Below are positions 16,792 through 27,129 of a stretch of 64,000 nucleotides of DNA, piece by piece. Each line of letters starts with the position of its first letter. Within the stretch, counting starts at the first letter, position 1. The notes under the pieces are model-generated. The model was not told the DNA's origin. It made no database searches and saw only the letters and a list, made by a program, of their open reading frames with translations. The DNA is taken from positions 4,199,093 to 4,263,092 of the forward strand of contig NZ_LGHP01000001.1 of NCBI RefSeq assembly GCF_001280845.1, read 5' to 3'. Both the position numbers and the translations under genes were made by a program. The stretch comes from Bacillus sp. FJAT-28004. GTDB lineage: Bacteria; Bacillota; Bacilli; Paenibacillales; Paenibacillaceae.

Positions 16792-19074
16792 ATGAAGCGG
16801 GTATTTTTTCCGAAATCAACTTACATTCGTATATTTATTGCACTTGCTTTCCTATGTACAGTAATTATTGCTATGTTTTCATTATCTTTAACAAAGCAAT
16901 TTTCTAAGTATTATTTGGAAGAAATTAACGTTATTTCGGAACATCAATTAGAGCAGACGGTATTTGATGTTGAATTTACGCTAAATAAACTAAAAAGCTA
17001 CGGTATTAATATGTATCAAGATCCTGATATCATGTCCTGGGTCTCTGATAATAGCAGGAACAAGGTTGCGGACTACAATGCAATCCGTGCCTTGCGTCGT
17101 TATATTAATACAGAACCATTTATAAGCAATGTTTATTTATTGAATAGACAAACGGGGCATATTCTTGATTATCAAAAAGGTATTTCCACGCTTGGACGAT
17201 TTCATGATCAGGCACTATTGGAACTAATAGAAGAGAAAAAACAGGGGTATTTGCATTATTTTTATCATGAAGCTGGTCATGCTTCTTATTGGGGGTTAAT
17301 ACTCCCGCCGGATATTAGTAAAATTGATCATTATGGAAGCGTCGTAATTTTGTTTGATCTAAAAATTGTTGGAGAGTATATACAAAATAGCGGCAATTCA
17401 GATGTTCAAATCGCGATTATGGACGTTGATGGAAACTCCGTGCTGGGCAAAGAGATTGATGAATGGAATGCAACCATTTATAAACAGGCTTCGCAAGAGA
17501 TTAGGAGCCACTTTCAATTCGACTATGAAGGGGAAGCTTATTTTGCTAGCGCATCTAGTGTGAATTCGAATAAGTGGAACTTATTTTATATTATTAGCAT
17601 GAGCGGATGGTATGAGAAGGTCAATCAATTTTCATTCAAAATTGTAATTTCTTCTTTTGCTATGCTGATAGCAATTATGATCGTCATGTTTTGGAATTCA
17701 AGAAAGTATATTAAGCCATTCAGTACACTGGCGAATAATGTAATGCAGCTTGCTACGGGACCGCGCGAAGAGCGATCAACGGATTCTGAGTATGATGTAA
17801 TAAAACGCGGGATCGATAACTTGGTGCATACAAGAGATGAAATGATGCATACGATGCGTGACCATGAAGGTTTAATTCTAGACGACTATTTCCGTCGCTG
17901 GATTCTTCAAGGGAAGATGAATTTCTCTATTCGCGAGTATATTGAGAAACGAACGCCGTTCTTGCAATACAAGCATATACAGCTAGCTGTAATTCGGATA
18001 GATGCATATGCGGAGTTTCAAGAAAAGTATAATTTTGAATCGAGAAAGCTAATCAAATATGCAATTGGAAACATTGCACAAGAAGTTTTAATGCAAGAAG
18101 GTGTAGCGTCGCGACCAGTTGACATTGTAGGCGATCATCTTGTTTTATTAATAGGCTGCTTGAAGGAGCCGGCATTAGATCGTCAATATGATAATCAGCT
18201 TGTACATCAGAAGCTGTCCATTGTGAAAGAACAGATTATGAGATGGCTGAAGCTTCAAGTGACCATTGCCGTTAGTGAAGTTAGGAATATTACAGATGAT
18301 GTTCAGCTCCTCTATGAGAATATGTATGAACTAACGACCTTTAAGTTTGTGAGCGGAGAGGACCGGATTTACGAGGAGCAAGATTTGGTCGAATATGATA
18401 AACTGCTTCAACCGCCAGATGACGTTATGCTGCTGGAGCAAATTATTTACTCGGTTCGATTGGGACAAGAAGATGTGATGCGTGAACATTTGGATAAGCT
18501 GTTTTTAGAGCTGCAGCATTTATCTTATATCGATTGCAAAATGCAGCTGGAGCTTATTATGCATACGTTTATGAGAAGCTTTCATTCTATTAAGTCGGTT
18601 CAATTATTGCAGGGAACTGCAGTTAATTTAGATCGGTTTTCAACCTTGCAGGCTTACCGACTATGGTTTGAAGAGCAGCTTGTACACGTTTTACAAACGA
18701 TTCAAAGCAATGGCCGTTCGGGACGCAAAGAAGAATATGTCGATGAAATGGTGGAATATATTCAAAATCACTTGCATTCTGCACAATTAAACATTGATGA
18801 AATCGCGGAGAAGCTATCGCTTTCTCCAGGCTATGTCAGACAATTGTTTAAAGAGGTTACAGATAACTCTCTATCTGATTATATTTTGAATAAGCGAGTG
18901 GAAAACGTTTGTACATTATTAATTAATACGGATTGGACGATTGCTGAAATTGCTAAACAATCAGGATTTCAAACGAAAAGTCACTTTTTTACTATTTTTA
19001 AGAAGAGTACAGGTCTTACGCCAAATCAATATCGAATTGCTCATGGGAGTGAACAAGCGGAGCGAAATGAGTGA
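16792..19074 (+). CDS. AraC-family regulator with membrane-bound sensor domain (YesN/YtdP-like)
   Basis: The protein has 760 residues from ATG 16792, chosen because GGGGAG lies 7 bases upstream. The longer open frame from 16669 runs through the hairpin. A transmembrane segment at about residues 14-33 and a second at about 282-302 bracket an extracellular Cache-like sensor. The C-terminus is a double helix-turn-helix (LSLSPGYVRQLFKEVT, then IAKQSGFQTKSHFFTIFKKSTGLTPNQYR). Such one-component sensors typically activate the adjacent sugar ABC operon upon detecting substrate outside. The gene is visibly more AT-rich than the exporter genes that follow. Confidence 0.87.
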   Translation: MKRVFFPKSTYIRIFIALAFLCTVIIAMFSLSLTKQFSKYYLEEINVISEHQLEQTVFDVEFTLNKLKSYGINMYQDPDIMSWVSDNSRNKVADYNAIRALRRYINTEPFISNVYLLNRQTGHILDYQKGISTLGRFHDQALLELIEEKKQGYLHYFYHEAGHASYWGLILPPDISKIDHYGSVVILFDLKIVGEYIQNSGNSDVQIAIMDVDGNSVLGKEIDEWNATIYKQASQEIRSHFQFDYEGEAYFASASSVNSNKWNLFYIISMSGWYEKVNQFSFKIVISSFAMLIAIMIVMFWNSRKYIKPFSTLANNVMQLATGPREERSTDSEYDVIKRGIDNLVHTRDEMMHTMRDHEGLILDDYFRRWILQGKMNFSIREYIEKRTPFLQYKHIQLAVIRIDAYAEFQEKYNFESRKLIKYAIGNIAQEVLMQEGVASRPVDIVGDHLVLLIGCLKEPALDRQYDNQLVHQKLSIVKEQIMRWLKLQVTIAVSEVRNITDDVQLLYENMYELTTFKFVSGEDRIYEEQDLVEYDKLLQPPDDVMLLEQIIYSVRLGQEDVMREHLDKLFLELQHLSYIDCKMQLELIMHTFMRSFHSIKSVQLLQGTAVNLDRFSTLQAYRLWFEEQLVHVLQTIQSNGRSGRKEEYVDEMVEYIQNHLHSAQLNIDEIAEKLSLSPGYVRQLFKEVTDNSLSDYILNKRVENVCTLLINTDWTIAEIAKQSGFQTKSHFFTIFKKSTGLTPNQYRIAHGSEQAERNE

Positions 19075-19094
19075 TCTAAATAAGCATGCATAGA

Positions 19095-19241
19095 AACGGC
19101 CTGGTGAAGGCTGGTTTGCTAGAGAAATAATGCATGAATGAGTGTAATTCTATTTTGTTTGCAAATATGCAAAAACAATAAATGTAGAGCTGGTCCTTGT
19201 TTAAGGGTCAGCTCTTTTCTTTTTGCTGTGCAAAGCAGCTA
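19095..19241 (+). repeat. Right copy of island-flanking direct repeat (HAD gene 3' remnant)
   Basis: The copy encodes NGLVKAGLLEK followed by a stop, the exact C-terminus of the HAD phosphatase at 6107-6886, then a copy of its terminator at 19185-19220. There is no upstream HAD sequence, so this is a truncated gene end. The repeat closes a 12.2-kb segment. Confidence 0.85.
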
Positions 19242-19336
19242 TAACTGTTCTTTACCTTGCCACCAATCATCTCCCCATTCTAAGATGAATAAGAAATATA
19301 TGGATGATACACCCCGCAGTTTGGAGGCAATAGAAA

Positions 19337-21100
19337 ATGAATATCCCTATTAAACAATATTGGAGACTGTTAAGCACCTATTTAAGGCATGAGCGTAATA
19401 AGCTTGTGCTGCTTTCTGTGCTGCTTCTCGCAAGTATTGGTTTGCAGCTCTGGAATCCGCAAATCATTCGGCATTTTATTGATAGCGCGCTGCAGCCTGG
19501 CATTCAGATTAATGATCTTATCGGCAGCGCATTGTTGTTCATTACGGTCGCGCTTTTGCATCAGCTTGCTAGCGTTTCCTCAGGCTATATCGGAGAACAG
19601 GTCGGCTGGACGGCGACGAATGAGCTGAGAGGTGATCTAGCAAAACATTGCCTTCACCTTGATCAAAGCTTCCATAAAGAGAGAACGAGCGGCGAATTAA
19701 TTCAGAGGATCGATGGAGATGTGAATGAGCTGTCGCATTTTTTCTCCAATTTCATATTTGTGTTGGTTGCGAACCTCCTGCTCATAGCAGGTGTACTCGT
19801 ATTGATGTTTCGGGAGGATTGGCGCTTAGGCGCAGGCATGACGGTATTCGTTATATTGACGATATTTGTGCTTCAACGGATACGGACGGCTTTTTCGCCT
19901 TTTTGGGTGAAATCAAGTGAAGCGCAAGCGGAGTTTTATGGGTTTGTTGGCGAGCATTTAGCTGGCACAGAGGATACACGCGCAAATGGAGCGAGTGAAT
20001 TTGTGATGAGACGATTTCATGGGCTGCTTCGCAAAATACTCCCGATTACACTCAAAGCCAGCATAGGCGGATATTCGATGTGGGTATCGACAATCTTTGT
20101 ATTCACGCTTGGTCGATCGCTGGCATTATTATATTGCGCATATTTGTGGACAACGGATTCCATGAGCCTCGGCACGATTTATTTGGTCTTTACGTATACG
20201 GAGCTGCTTAATCATCCGCTTGAGCAAATCCGCACACAAATTCAAGATTTACAGCGGGCGGATGCTAGTATTGTAAGGGTTAGTGGGCTATTCGCAACGG
20301 AATCGAAGCTAAAAGAGAAAGAAAAGGCTGCCGTGCTGCCCGAAGGCGCACTTTCAGTACGTTTTTCGAATGTCACATTTGCTTATACGGGAGAAGACGG
20401 GGACGGGGAGCGAGTGCTCCACGATGTCGATTTGGAGCTTCAGCCCGGGCGAGTGCTCGGTTTGTTAGGACGGACGGGGAGCGGGAAAAGTACGTTAGCA
20501 AGGCTCCTCGTTCGCTTTTATGATGTGAAAGAAGGCGCTATCGAACTGGGCGGAACAGATATCAGGGATTATTCGTTATCTGACCTGCGCGGTCGAATAG
20601 CGATGGTATCTCAAAATATTCAGCTGTTTCAAGCGTCCGTGCGTGATAACCTCACGCTTTATGATCAATCCATTTCGGATGAGCGGCTGCTTGATGTATT
20701 AGAAGATTTAGGGTTAGGCGCCTGGTTAGCTTCGCTTGGGGAAGGGCTTGATACACAGTTGGCCTCAGGAGGAAGCGGTCTGTCAGCTGGAGAAGCGCAG
20801 CTGCTTGCATTCGCCCGTGCGTTTCTCTCTAATCCAGGTCTCGTCATTCTCGATGAGGCTACTTCAAGGCTCGATCCTGCTACAGAAGCGCATATTGAGC
20901 GAGCGATCGATAAGCTGCTTGCAGGCCGCACAGCCATTATTATTGCCCACCGCCTTGCGACGATTAAACGGGCAGATGATATCCTTATTTTAGACGCTGG
21001 AACTCCTGTGGAATCCGGCAATAGATCACAATTAGCAGAAGACCCAAATTCAAGACTATACCAATTGCTGCAAACCGGGGCTGTGGAGGTGCTTGTATGA
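19337..21100 (+). CDS. ABC exporter half-transporter, subunit 1 (permease-ATPase fusion)
   Basis: The 587-residue protein has an N-terminal six-helix membrane domain (about 1-300) fused to an ATPase domain. Walker A is GRTGSGKST, Walker B is LVILDEATS with the catalytic Glu present, and the H-loop is IIIAHRL. The signature motif is degenerate, LSAGEAQ rather than LSGGQ. It overlaps the next gene by four bases (ATGA). The pair has the asymmetry of BmrCD/TM287-288-type heterodimeric drug or peptide exporters. GGAGG precedes the ATG by 9 bases. The substrate is unknown. Confidence 0.9.
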   Translation: MNIPIKQYWRLLSTYLRHERNKLVLLSVLLLASIGLQLWNPQIIRHFIDSALQPGIQINDLIGSALLFITVALLHQLASVSSGYIGEQVGWTATNELRGDLAKHCLHLDQSFHKERTSGELIQRIDGDVNELSHFFSNFIFVLVANLLLIAGVLVLMFREDWRLGAGMTVFVILTIFVLQRIRTAFSPFWVKSSEAQAEFYGFVGEHLAGTEDTRANGASEFVMRRFHGLLRKILPITLKASIGGYSMWVSTIFVFTLGRSLALLYCAYLWTTDSMSLGTIYLVFTYTELLNHPLEQIRTQIQDLQRADASIVRVSGLFATESKLKEKEKAAVLPEGALSVRFSNVTFAYTGEDGDGERVLHDVDLELQPGRVLGLLGRTGSGKSTLARLLVRFYDVKEGAIELGGTDIRDYSLSDLRGRIAMVSQNIQLFQASVRDNLTLYDQSISDERLLDVLEDLGLGAWLASLGEGLDTQLASGGSGLSAGEAQLLAFARAFLSNPGLVILDEATSRLDPATEAHIERAIDKLLAGRTAIIIAHRLATIKRADDILILDAGTPVESGNRSQLAEDPNSRLYQLLQTGAVEVLV

Positions 21101-22890
21101 ACGACAAGGAAATGTCAACGGTGCAAGCGATGTGGCGTCTTATTCGCTATCGTCCGGTCCTTTATACAGCGAATGCTATTCTCTGGGCAACGATTCATCT
21201 GTTCCCGCTGTTGCCTGGCTTAATTATTCAACAGTTTTTTGATTCGTTGACAGGTCAGGCGAGCTGGTCGCTTAGCGCTACAAACCTAGCTGTCTTGTTA
21301 ATGGCTGTAGCGGCTGCAAGAATCGTTACGATTTATGGCGGCGCCTTAACCGATACGATTCATCGCTTTAGTATGGGCTCCTTGCTTAGGTGGAACATGC
21401 TGCGCTGGATTTTGCGGCAGCCGGCAGCGGCAGCCATTCCGTGCTCACCGGGTGAGGCGGTCACACAATTTCGCGACGATGCCAATCAAGCAGAGGATGC
21501 CATTAGCTGGACGCTGGATTTTATCGGCAAATTGTTATTTGCTGCTGCTGCGATCTTCATTTTGCTGCGGGTTAACGTCAGTATCACTTGTTATGTTTTT
21601 CTACCACTTATACTCGTTGTATCAGTCACTCAGCTTGCTTCCAAGCGTCTGCAATCCTATCGGGCCACCAGTCGTGATGCAACGGGTAAAGTCACGGGCA
21701 TGGTCGGTGAAATGTTCAGCTCGGTGCAGGCCATTCAACTCGCTGGTGCTGAGAATCGGTTTATCGAGAGACTTCGCCTATTGAATAAGCAGCGCAGGCA
21801 GGCTGCGCTCAAGGATCGACTATTTACGTCTATACTTGACTCGGTATTTTCCAATATCGTTAATATAGGAACAGGATTTATTTTACTGCTTGGTGCTTCC
21901 GCCATGCAGCGCTCGGAGCTGAGCGTTGGTGACTTTGCATTATTCGTCTATTATTTAACGTTTGTGACCGATTTTACTGCTTTTTTTGGCAGATTTTTAG
22001 CTACTCTGCAGCAAACAGGCATTTCGTTTAAACGGATGGTGCAGCTGTTGCAAGGCGCTTCAACTGAAAAACTTACCGAGCATCACCCATTGCAGCTAAA
22101 TGGTCCATTTCCTGAAAATGACCGTTCATTGAAAAAGGAGCAAGACGAGGCTCCTTTTCGCACGCTTTCGGTACGGGGACTCAGCTATCGTTATAAGGAT
22201 TCCGGCAGAGGAATTGAAGATATCAGTATGGAACTTACAAGGGGCAGCTTCACCGTTGTAACGGGAAGGATTGGCTCGGGGAAAACAACGCTGCTCCGTT
22301 CCGTAATAGGGCTTCTGCCGCCGCAGGCGGGAGAAATTTGGTGGAACGACGAGCGTGTAGCCGATCCGGATTCTTTTTTTGCACCGCCGCGAAGCGCCTA
22401 TACCTCGCAGGTGCCTAATTTGTTTAGTGAAACACTTGAAACGAATATTTTGCTGGGAATGCCGGACGAACCGGATCGTAAGCAGAAAGCGATTCACACC
22501 GCGGTGCTGGACAAAGATATTTTGCAGCTTGAGCATGGACTTGAAACGATGATTGGCCAGCGCGGCGTGAAGCTATCCGGCGGGCAAGCACAGCGTACAG
22601 CTGCTGCGCGAATGTTCATTCGTGAGCCGGAGCTGCTCGTGTTTGACGACTTATCGAGTGCACTGGATGTGACGACCGAGAAGCTGCTTTGGGAACGTGT
22701 GGAGAAAACGCCGCATGCGGCATGCCTGATTGTTTCTCATCGCAAGGCCGCTTTGCAACGAGCCGATCATATTATCGTCATGAAAGACGGAAAAATAGAG
22801 GCTCAAGGCCGTTTGGATTATTTGCTCGCGATTTCTGCGGAAATGAGATTGTTATGGGAAGAAGAAAATATAGAAGCAACAGAAGAGTGA
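21097..22890 (+). CDS. ABC exporter half-transporter, subunit 2 (permease-ATPase fusion)
   Basis: The 597-residue protein has the same membrane-plus-ATPase layout. Walker A is GRIGSGKTT and the signature LSGGQAQ is canonical. Walker [10 protein letters not shown], ends in Asp where the catalytic Glu should be, so this subunit supplies the degenerate Walker site. Together with subunit 1, one consensus and one degenerate ATP site form. A charged linker at about residues 330-355 is longer than usual. Translation is coupled to subunit 1. Confidence 0.9.
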   Translation: MNDKEMSTVQAMWRLIRYRPVLYTANAILWATIHLFPLLPGLIIQQFFDSLTGQASWSLSATNLAVLLMAVAAARIVTIYGGALTDTIHRFSMGSLLRWNMLRWILRQPAAAAIPCSPGEAVTQFRDDANQAEDAISWTLDFIGKLLFAAAAIFILLRVNVSITCYVFLPLILVVSVTQLASKRLQSYRATSRDATGKVTGMVGEMFSSVQAIQLAGAENRFIERLRLLNKQRRQAALKDRLFTSILDSVFSNIVNIGTGFILLLGASAMQRSELSVGDFALFVYYLTFVTDFTAFFGRFLATLQQTGISFKRMVQLLQGASTEKLTEHHPLQLNGPFPENDRSLKKEQDEAPFRTLSVRGLSYRYKDSGRGIEDISMELTRGSFTVVTGRIGSGKTTLLRSVIGLLPPQAGEIWWNDERVADPDSFFAPPRSAYTSQVPNLFSETLETNILLGMPDEPDRKQKAIHTAVLDKDILQLEHGLETMIGQRGVKLSGGQAQRTAAARMFIREPELLVFDDLSSALDVTTEKLLWERVEKTPHAACLIVSHRKAALQRADHIIVMKDGKIEAQGRLDYLLAISAEMRLLWEEENIEATEE

Positions 22891-22902
22891 GGAGACGATT
22901 CT

Positions 22903-23439
22903 ATGCGTGAAGGAATGCAAATAAGAGCAATGGAAAGTGATGATGTCAGTGCCATTTTTCATGCGATTGAACATCAAGATATTAGTAAACGTTTAGAATA
23001 TGTAGCGAGATGCTGGGAAGAAAACATAACCGGGCAGCGCATCACCCTTGTCGCTCTCTACGATGGCCAGTTTGCAGGATGGCTGCATCTGCTGTCACAA
23101 TCGAATTATCCCTATTTTCAGCAAAACAACATTCCCGAAATTAACAATTTTGATGTTGTCCCGGCTTATCGGCGCAAGGGGATTGGAAATGCATTAATGG
23201 AAGCAATTGAGCAAATTGCATTTGAGAAGTACGGAATCGTTGGAATCGGTGTAGGTCTCTACCCGAGTTATGGCAGCGCACAGCGAATCTACGCTCGCAG
23301 AGGTTATATTCCAGACGGCAGAGGAATTACCTATGAGAATGTTATTGTTAAGCCCGGCAGCATGGTTCGTGTCGATGATGAGCTCGTGTTATATATGACG
23401 AAAGAAGTGCCGCAAGCCTCCTCGGAAAACGGTCACTAG
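22903..23439 (+). CDS. GNAT-family N-acetyltransferase
   Basis: The 178-residue protein carries the acetyl-CoA-binding pattern FDVVPAYRRKGIGNALMEAIE, with the R/Q-x-x-G-x-G loop as RRKGIG. The later GVGLYPSYGSAQRIYARRGY strand-helix is also typical of GNAT enzymes. The acceptor is unknown. GGAG directly after the exporter stop serves as ribosome site, and the gap is only 12 bases, so it is probably co-transcribed with the exporter. It could modify a substrate or inactivate a toxic compound. Confidence 0.85.
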   Translation: MREGMQIRAMESDDVSAIFHAIEHQDISKRLEYVARCWEENITGQRITLVALYDGQFAGWLHLLSQSNYPYFQQNNIPEINNFDVVPAYRRKGIGNALMEAIEQIAFEKYGIVGIGVGLYPSYGSAQRIYARRGYIPDGRGITYENVIVKPGSMVRVDDELVLYMTKEVPQASSENGH

Positions 23440-23546
23440 TTTCGCCCATACGATTCATTGTTCCTCTATCGGGGTAAGAAGTAGTAGACCGATAGCTTGA
23501 CCATAAGAAGCTACAACTAACAGCTTTCTAGGAGGTGCAGGCAACA

Positions 23547-23933
23547 ATGAGTACAGACAGAGACATGTATGGTGAAGTAGAAGAGGAAATTTTGGCTCAA
23601 AAGCAAGGGAACAGCTATATTCTAACGACAGCAAAAGGAACGATCGGCCAGATCACCTATACTATGGTTGACGTAGACACATGGGTCATTGACCATACGT
23701 ATGTGGATGGCGATTATCGCGGCCAACATTTGGGACGGCAGCTGCTTGATTTTGTAGTAGAAGAGGCTAGAGAGAAGGGCAGACGGATTATACCTTCCTG
23801 CTCGTATGCACTAGCCGAGTTCAAGCGGAACCCAGCCTATGCGGACGTGTGGGAGAGAACAGACACGGAATATTCCGATCTTTACAGCTCCAGCGGAGCT
23901 GGTGGATCAAGAGGCGCACTGTCTAAATCATAG
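23547..23933 (+). CDS. Small GNAT-like acetyltransferase (YjdJ/COG2388 type)
   Basis: The protein has 128 residues from ATG 23547. GGAGG lies 11 bases before it, and the longer GTG start overlaps that site. The core WVIDHTYVDGDYRGQHLGRQLLDFVVEEAR and CSYALAEF match the compact GNAT-like family of about 90-100 residues. The first 30 residues are an extra N-terminal strand pair. The acceptor is unknown. Confidence 0.8.
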   Translation: MSTDRDMYGEVEEEILAQKQGNSYILTTAKGTIGQITYTMVDVDTWVIDHTYVDGDYRGQHLGRQLLDFVVEEAREKGRRIIPSCSYALAEFKRNPAYADVWERTDTEYSDLYSSSGAGGSRGALSKS

Positions 23934-23951
23934 CGATAGACTGGTAAGAAA

Positions 23952-23987
23952 GAGGAGCCGTCGACCCAAATGGGTTGACGGCTCTTC
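23952..23987 (+). terminator. Terminator after small acetyltransferase
   Basis: GAGCCGTC-GACCC pairs with GGGTTGACGGCTC around AAAT, followed by a short T-rich run. Confidence 0.85.
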
Positions 23988-24108
23988 TGCTGTATAGTAA
24001 CACGATTTGGCAGCATTCGCGTAAGGCCAGTTGCATCCATACTCACATTTTTTTATTTCATACGTACAATAACCTAATCGATATTGTGTGAAATGGAGGA
24101 GAGCTAAG

Positions 24109-24927
24109 GTGATACTTGTTGCGGGTAGTCCAACGTTTTCGATTAACCCTTTGACGTTATCGGAGATTGAACGAAAAATACTGCAAGCAAAGCAGAAAAG
24201 TCAGGTTGTCTATCGCTATCCATCGGTTGATGCGTTGGAGTTTGAGCTGAAAATGCGAATGCATACGGTTGAAGCCGCCAAAGCACTTTATGCCAGCGGA
24301 GTGAGCTTTGCGACCTTTGCGGGGTCAAAATGCAATGAGCAATATTGGACGCGTACGGAAAACGGAGGTTTTCAGCTAAAAGGAGGCGTACTGCCTTCCG
24401 TCGGAATTAATGATATTTTTGAAAATGGACATTTGTATGGCTTTGAGTGCGCGGGCGCAATTATTATTATTTTTTATAAGGCAGTGCTTGATACCGTTGG
24501 TGATGCCGTGTTTAATGCTTACTTCAAAAACCTTTTTTTAAGAGACTGGCAATACGACCGTGATTTGAGCCTCATAACAACCTATAATAAAAACGAAGCC
24601 TATCCCGGGGATGCGCTTTATTTCAAGAACCCTGATCATGATCCGGAAACACCGGAGTGGCAGGGCGAGAACGTCATAATGCTGGATGACGATTTGTATT
24701 TTGGCCACGGCATCGGTATTGAATCTGGCCAAGATATTATTAATGCGCTGAATCGCATGCGTTCTGAGAACGCCACTATATCTGCCTATTTGCAAGACAT
24801 AGTCGTTCATCCGGACTACGAGTATTTGCGGGGACTATCGGTAAGGGATGCTTGGTGGGATGAGGGAAGTGATTCTGAACAGCGCGGCATTGCCGCAAGA
24901 ATAGGAACGGGTTTGGTTATCTATTAA
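24109..24927 (+). CDS. tgl: Spore coat protein-glutamine gamma-glutamyltransferase (transglutaminase)
   Basis: The protein has 272 residues and matches Bacillus Tgl over its length. It begins MILVAG, which corresponds to MIIVSG in B. subtilis, has FELKMRMHTVEAAKAL, the catalytic Cys at residue 114 in GFECAGAI, LYFKNPDHDPETPEWQGENVI and FGHGIGI. It cross-links Gln and Lys side chains of coat proteins late in sporulation. The GTG at 24109 is the start because GGAGGA lies 8 bases before it, and the 24088 frame start is upstream of that site. It is about 27 residues longer than the Bacillus protein, mainly at the C-terminus. It stands alone between two terminators. Confidence 0.93.
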   Translation: MILVAGSPTFSINPLTLSEIERKILQAKQKSQVVYRYPSVDALEFELKMRMHTVEAAKALYASGVSFATFAGSKCNEQYWTRTENGGFQLKGGVLPSVGINDIFENGHLYGFECAGAIIIIFYKAVLDTVGDAVFNAYFKNLFLRDWQYDRDLSLITTYNKNEAYPGDALYFKNPDHDPETPEWQGENVIMLDDDLYFGHGIGIESGQDIINALNRMRSENATISAYLQDIVVHPDYEYLRGLSVRDAWWDEGSDSEQRGIAARIGTGLVIY

Positions 24928-24956
24928 AATGATTCGTATAGGCGAAATGTATGAAA

Positions 24957-25004
24957 AAGACACCTGTAGAAGATGCGTTTAGTGCCTTCGAATACAGGTG
25001 TTTT
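24957..25004 (+). terminator. Terminator of tgl
   Basis: ACACCTGTA pairs with TACAGGTGT around a 24-base loop, followed by four T. Confidence 0.75.
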
Positions 25005-25075
25005 CGCATGGCGTGCATGGAGGAGTATAATGGAAATAGCAACGATAAATAAGGTCATTTGTAGGGAGCAAGCCG

Positions 25076-25756
25076 ATGAGAATGCATGTGTTAATAGTAG
25101 ATGATGATCCTTCCATTCGGGAGCTGCTGCGCTTTGTTTTAGGGAAAGACGGATATGTCGTTCTTGAAGCGGAAGACGGACAAGCAGCTTCAATTAAACT
25201 TGAGAACGAGCAGGTTCATCTTGCTGTCGTCGATATTATGATGCCCGGTAAAAATGGGTACGAGCTGTGCCGAGAAATAAGAGAGCATTATGACATTCCC
25301 GTTATGATGCTGACTGCCAGAGCTGAGATGGAGGATAAGGAGCAAGGGTTTGACTCCGGGACGGATGATTATTTAGTAAAGCCGTTTGAGCCAAAGGAGC
25401 TCTTGTTTCGAATAAAAGCGCTGCTGCGCCGTTATCGTCTAGTATCCTCAGAGGTAATTAAGCTTGGGAGCGTATCTATTGATCGAAGAGGCTATGAAAT
25501 TAAAGTGGGCGACGAGATCATTACGCTTCCGCTGCGAGAATTTGAGCTGTTGTCGCAGCTCGCTAGCCATCCAGGCCGCATTTATACACGAGAGCAGCTG
25601 ATTCAGCTGATTTGGAGTGCAGATTTTAAAGGGGATAGCCGTACCGTTGATGTTCATATTAAACGGCTGCGCGAGCGTTTTGCGGAATGTCAGGATGATT
25701 TCACGATTACAACAATCCGGGGGCTCGGCTATAAGTTGGAGGTGCACGAGGGATGA
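25076..25756 (+). CDS. OmpR-family response regulator, HssR-like
   Basis: The 226-residue regulator has a receiver domain with phospho-acceptor D53 in AVVDIMMPG, the switch Thr in MMLTAR and K in LVKPFEPKELLFRIKALLRRY. The C-terminal winged helix contains LPLREFELL and GDSRTVDVHIKRLRERF. The pattern is close to the haem-sensor regulator HssR, as is that of the kinase it overlaps by four bases. HssRS normally controls the HrtAB haem exporter, but no hrtAB genes are in this window. The family call is firm and the haem role is inferred. Confidence 0.85.
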   Translation: MRMHVLIVDDDPSIRELLRFVLGKDGYVVLEAEDGQAASIKLENEQVHLAVVDIMMPGKNGYELCREIREHYDIPVMMLTARAEMEDKEQGFDSGTDDYLVKPFEPKELLFRIKALLRRYRLVSSEVIKLGSVSIDRRGYEIKVGDEIITLPLREFELLSQLASHPGRIYTREQLIQLIWSADFKGDSRTVDVHIKRLRERFAECQDDFTITTIRGLGYKLEVHEG

Positions 25757-27129
25757 AATCCTTATATGTACGCATCGTCTTCACGTTTGTTATGGTCGCT
25801 ATGATTAGCCTCATTTTAGGCTTGCTGTTCACGGGTCTCTACTACCAAAACAATCAACAATCCAGCAATGAACAAAAAATGATCGCGATCGCTCAAAACA
25901 TCAGCACTCAATATGAGCAAAACCCGCAAATGGATCTGAATAGCTATCTGACGCATATTGCAGCACTTGGCTTTCAAATTTATTTGGTTCGTGACAATCT
26001 GCAGGGACAAGCCTATGGCTCGCCCTTCAAGCATGGAAAGCTGAGCGAGCAGCAAATGCAATCTGTGCTGGACGGAGCCATTTACCGGGGATTGGAGGAG
26101 CAGAAGGGGCGGCTCGAGCTGTTTTCTTATTTTAAAAATAGTGTTTTGAACACGGCGGGTATGAGGATTCAGACGCAGGCGGGGAAAGCAGCATTGTTTA
26201 TCCGTCCTGATCTGCAGCAGCAAATTGGCGAGATTCGTATTATTGCCGCTATTCTGATCGGCGCTACTTTCGTCATTAGTCTGCTGCTTATTGTATTCTT
26301 ATCACGCCTAATTGTGAAGCCGGTCAATGAGCTGACGAGAGCAACGAAGAAGATCGTTGCAGGTGATTTTGAAGCAGGACTTCAGCTTTCGCGCAAGGAT
26401 GAAATTGGCGAGCTGGCACGCAACTTCTCGGCGATGTCGGTGGCGATCAAGCAGCTGGATCAAATGCGGCAAGAGTTTGTTGCGAATGTCTCGCATGAAT
26501 TTCAGACGCCGCTTACGTCCATGCAGGGCTTAGCTCGGGCAGTGCTTGATAAGGGAACGACACCTGAGCAGACGGACAGCTATTTGACCATTATTGAAAA
26601 GGAAAGCAAGCGTCTATCCCGATTAAGCAAGCAGCTTCTGACGCTTGCCGCGCTGGACAAGGATAATAAGCCGCTCCATAAGACAAGCTTTCGCCTAGAT
26701 GAGCAGATTCGCCAGTTATTAATTACACTTGAATGGCAATGGACGGAAAAGGATTTGCAATGGGAGCTTGAGCTGCCGGATACGACCATTTATGCTGATC
26801 AAGAGCTGCTCTATGAGGTTTGGCTGAACCTGATTGCTAATAGCATTAAGTTTTCTAATGCAGGCGGGCCGATCAGCATTAAAATAATGGAGACCGATGT
26901 TATTACAGTCGTGATTGAAGATCTAGGAATGGGCATACCGGAGGAAGACCTCCCGTTTATTTTTGATCGTTTCTATAAGGCGGATAAAGCTCGTAATCAT
27001 GCTTCCTCAGGCAGCGGGCTAGGACTCTCTATCGTGCAGAAAATGGTGGCTTTGCATCAAGGCAACGTCAATATTCAAAGCAAGCGCGCAGTCGGTACAA
27101 CCGTCACGGTTACCCTTCCAAGGCCATAA
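25753..27129 (+). CDS. Membrane sensor histidine kinase, HssS-like
   Basis: The protein has 458 residues. A first membrane helix (about 8-30) is followed by an extracellular sensor of about 130 residues, a second helix (about 160-185) and a HAMP linker. H248 in VANVSHEFQTPL is the phospho-acceptor. The ATPase domain has the N box NLIANSIKFS and the G boxes DLGMGI and GSGLGLSI. Length and landmarks (MKSLYVRI start, YYQNN after helix 1, LFIRPDLQQQIGE before helix 2) resemble the haem sensor HssS. Translation is coupled to the regulator gene. Confidence 0.85.
   Translation: MKSLYVRIVFTFVMVAMISLILGLLFTGLYYQNNQQSSNEQKMIAIAQNISTQYEQNPQMDLNSYLTHIAALGFQIYLVRDNLQGQAYGSPFKHGKLSEQQMQSVLDGAIYRGLEEQKGRLELFSYFKNSVLNTAGMRIQTQAGKAALFIRPDLQQQIGEIRIIAAILIGATFVISLLLIVFLSRLIVKPVNELTRATKKIVAGDFEAGLQLSRKDEIGELARNFSAMSVAIKQLDQMRQEFVANVSHEFQTPLTSMQGLARAVLDKGTTPEQTDSYLTIIEKESKRLSRLSKQLLTLAALDKDNKPLHKTSFRLDEQIRQLLITLEWQWTEKDLQWELELPDTTIYADQELLYEVWLNLIANSIKFSNAGGPISIKIMETDVITVVIEDLGMGIPEEDLPFIFDRFYKADKARNHASSGSGLGLSIVQKMVALHQGNVNIQSKRAVGTTVTVTLPRP

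Noticed and set aside
7021..19241. Insertion sequence or prophage boundaries for the island
   Set aside because: No transposase, integrase, tRNA end or terminal inverted repeat was seen. The flanks are copies of a host gene end, which points to homologous recombination.
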